Assembly (NCBI RefSeq): GCF_964019755.1
Contig: NZ_OZ026469.1
Span: 620,001-684,000, forward strand
Length of the DNA stretch: 64,000 nt
Reading direction: 5' to 3'
Source of the DNA: Spiroplasma endosymbiont of Polydrusus cervinus
Lineage (GTDB): Bacteria > Bacillota_I > Bacilli_A > Mycoplasmatales > Mycoplasmataceae
Part shown: piece by piece, positions 62,985 to 64,000 of the stretch
Numbering within the stretch: position 1 is the stretch's first letter
Layout: every line of letters starts with the position of its first letter
Made by a program: the position numbers and the translations under genes
Notes under the pieces: generated by a model
Told to the model about the DNA's origin: nothing
Databases searched by the model: none
What the model saw: only the letters and a program-made list of their open reading frames with translations

Positions 62985-64000
62985 ATGATTATTACAAGAA
63001 AATGATTAGATAAATATATTGATTTTACAGATATTAGTAATGACGATATTGTGGCTGCTTTAAATAGTTTGGGGTTTGAAGTTGAACGTACACATAATTT
63101 TGATCATAATCGCGATGTTGTTTGTGGACGGGTACAATTTATCAATGAAATTCTCGATACGCATTTAAAGTTTTGTTTAGTTGATACAGGGCAAGAATTA
63201 GTTGATCCAATTGTTTGCGGAGCTAGTAATCCTGTGGAAAATGGGTATGTTATTGTTGCCCGTCCAGGAACAGTTTTAGCGGATGGCACTAAAATTGCCA
63301 AACGACAAATTAAAGGATATGCGTCAGAAGGAATGATGTGTTCTTTAAGCGAGCTGGGAATTCCCGAGAAATATTTAACAGCGGTCGAAAAAGATGAAAT
63401 TATTTTAACTTTTAATGAGAAAGAAGTTTCTTATGATATGATTGGTGCCGAAGATATTTTACCGAAAATTGGGTTAACCGATTATTTATTTGATATTGAT
63501 TTAACATTGAATCGCAGTGATTGTTTAAGTGCTTATGAATTAGCCCGGGAATTAGCGCGTTATTTTAAACGAGAATTATTTCCATTAGAATTAGAATCAA
63601 CGGAAAATTTAAAGGAATATCAAAACCCCTTGCAAGTTGGCATTAAGACTACGGCTGTTGAATCAGCAATTAGTGCCAATGTGAAGTTAACACCTGAAAA
63701 AAATCCGTTAAAATTAGCCGATCGAATTTGATTAAAAATTAATGAATATCAATCAGACAGTACTGATCCATTTGGCGATCTAGCAATTAAAACAACGATT
63801 GAAACCGGACAACCATTATTATTATATGATTTTAATAAAATTAAGGGTTCTTTAAAAATTACGGATGATTATGAAAATAAGGCTTTTAATATTAAAAAAG
63901 GGGATTTAGTTGTTATTGACAATAACGAATTTGTGGAATTAATTGGGGTTCGGGTAAATCCGGCTTATGCTATTACTTCAACAACAGCAGAAATAACTGT
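62985..64000 (+). CDS. pheT: Phenylalanyl-tRNA synthetase beta subunit, cut by window end
   Basis: First ~338 residues of about 800. MIITRKWLDKYIDFTDIS, the EMAP-like tRNA-binding domain (VVCGRVQFINEI ... GASNPVENG), SEGMMCSLSELGIPEK and FDIDLTLNRSDCLSAYELAR are typical of PheT. TGA-coded Trp at 63004 and 63729. Cotranscribed with pheS. Confidence 0.96.

Overview
The window reads as chromosome of a Spiroplasma, most probably of the citri/kunkelii/phoeniceum group. In-frame TGA codons sit where conserved proteins have Trp (for example the thioredoxin WCGPC motif), so coordinates use translation table 4. The DNA is very AT-rich, it carries an mreB gene and lipoproteins with MKKLLSxLG-type signal peptides, and it is packed with insertion sequences. 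The genus is inferred from these features; no database was searched.

Layout. 1-2.8 kb (minus): decayed prophage module, transcribed leftwards: DNA methyltransferase, small membrane protein, DUF1351-like protein, frameshifted PD-(D/E)XK nuclease, frameshifted RecT running off the edge. 3.5-4.1 kb: IS3-type remnant. 4.2-10.3 kb (plus): coiled-coil membrane protein, DUF2779 nuclease-like protein, fmt, ECF-S-like protein, gapN. 10.3-13.7 kb: IS cluster, multi-TM membrane protein and a 213-bp palindrome. 13.7-17.0 kb (minus): sufC-sufD-sufS-sufU, with no sufB where it is expected. 17.2-21.2 kb (plus): two overlapping large lipoprotein genes. 21.3-23.4 kb (minus): ftsY-ylxM-ymdB. 23.5-25.7 kb: lipoprotein and decayed secreted-protein genes between mobile-element ends. 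25.7-28.8 kb: trxA, IS copy, rnhC. 28.8-30.5 kb: best-preserved IS30-type element with passenger genes. 30.5-42.6 kb (minus): broken dCMP deaminase, rhomboid-like gene, then rluD-lspA-ileS (T-box), a gene at the divIVA position, broken ylmH and sepF, and intact ftsZ-ftsA-rsmH-mraZ. 42.7-52.1 kb: two more IS30-type elements colonised by an IS3-family IS, with rarA and mreB between. 52.1-58.3 kb: fba, a candidate small RNA, another IS, mutM, a ybeY reading frame fused to the next gene, rpmG and an nnrD relic. 58.4-64.0 kb (plus): FtsX-like giant membrane protein and T-box-pheS-pheT (pheT leaves the window).

Two mobile families dominate. (1) A ~1.23-kb IS3-family IS (ends TAGACTGCACCC / GGGTGCAGTCTA; orfA plus orfB joined by an A6G slippery site): six full or nearly full copies, one truncated copy and five stray left-end stubs. 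(2) A ~1.64-kb IS30-family element whose unlike ends both contain the AAATCATAAAAAGTTAA core. Besides the transposase it carries a 36-codon ORF and a divergent lipoprotein-signal ORF, which share a perfectly palindromic promoter/start region. Family 1 sits inside family 2 at four places. This second element, with its deletion and palindromic derivatives, is the most likely under-described system here.

Many housekeeping genes are intact, but several genes (sepF, ylmH, dCMP deaminase, nuclease, recT, nnrD) carry frameshifts or stops, often in A/T homopolymers. Either ongoing decay or indel errors in the sequence could explain this.
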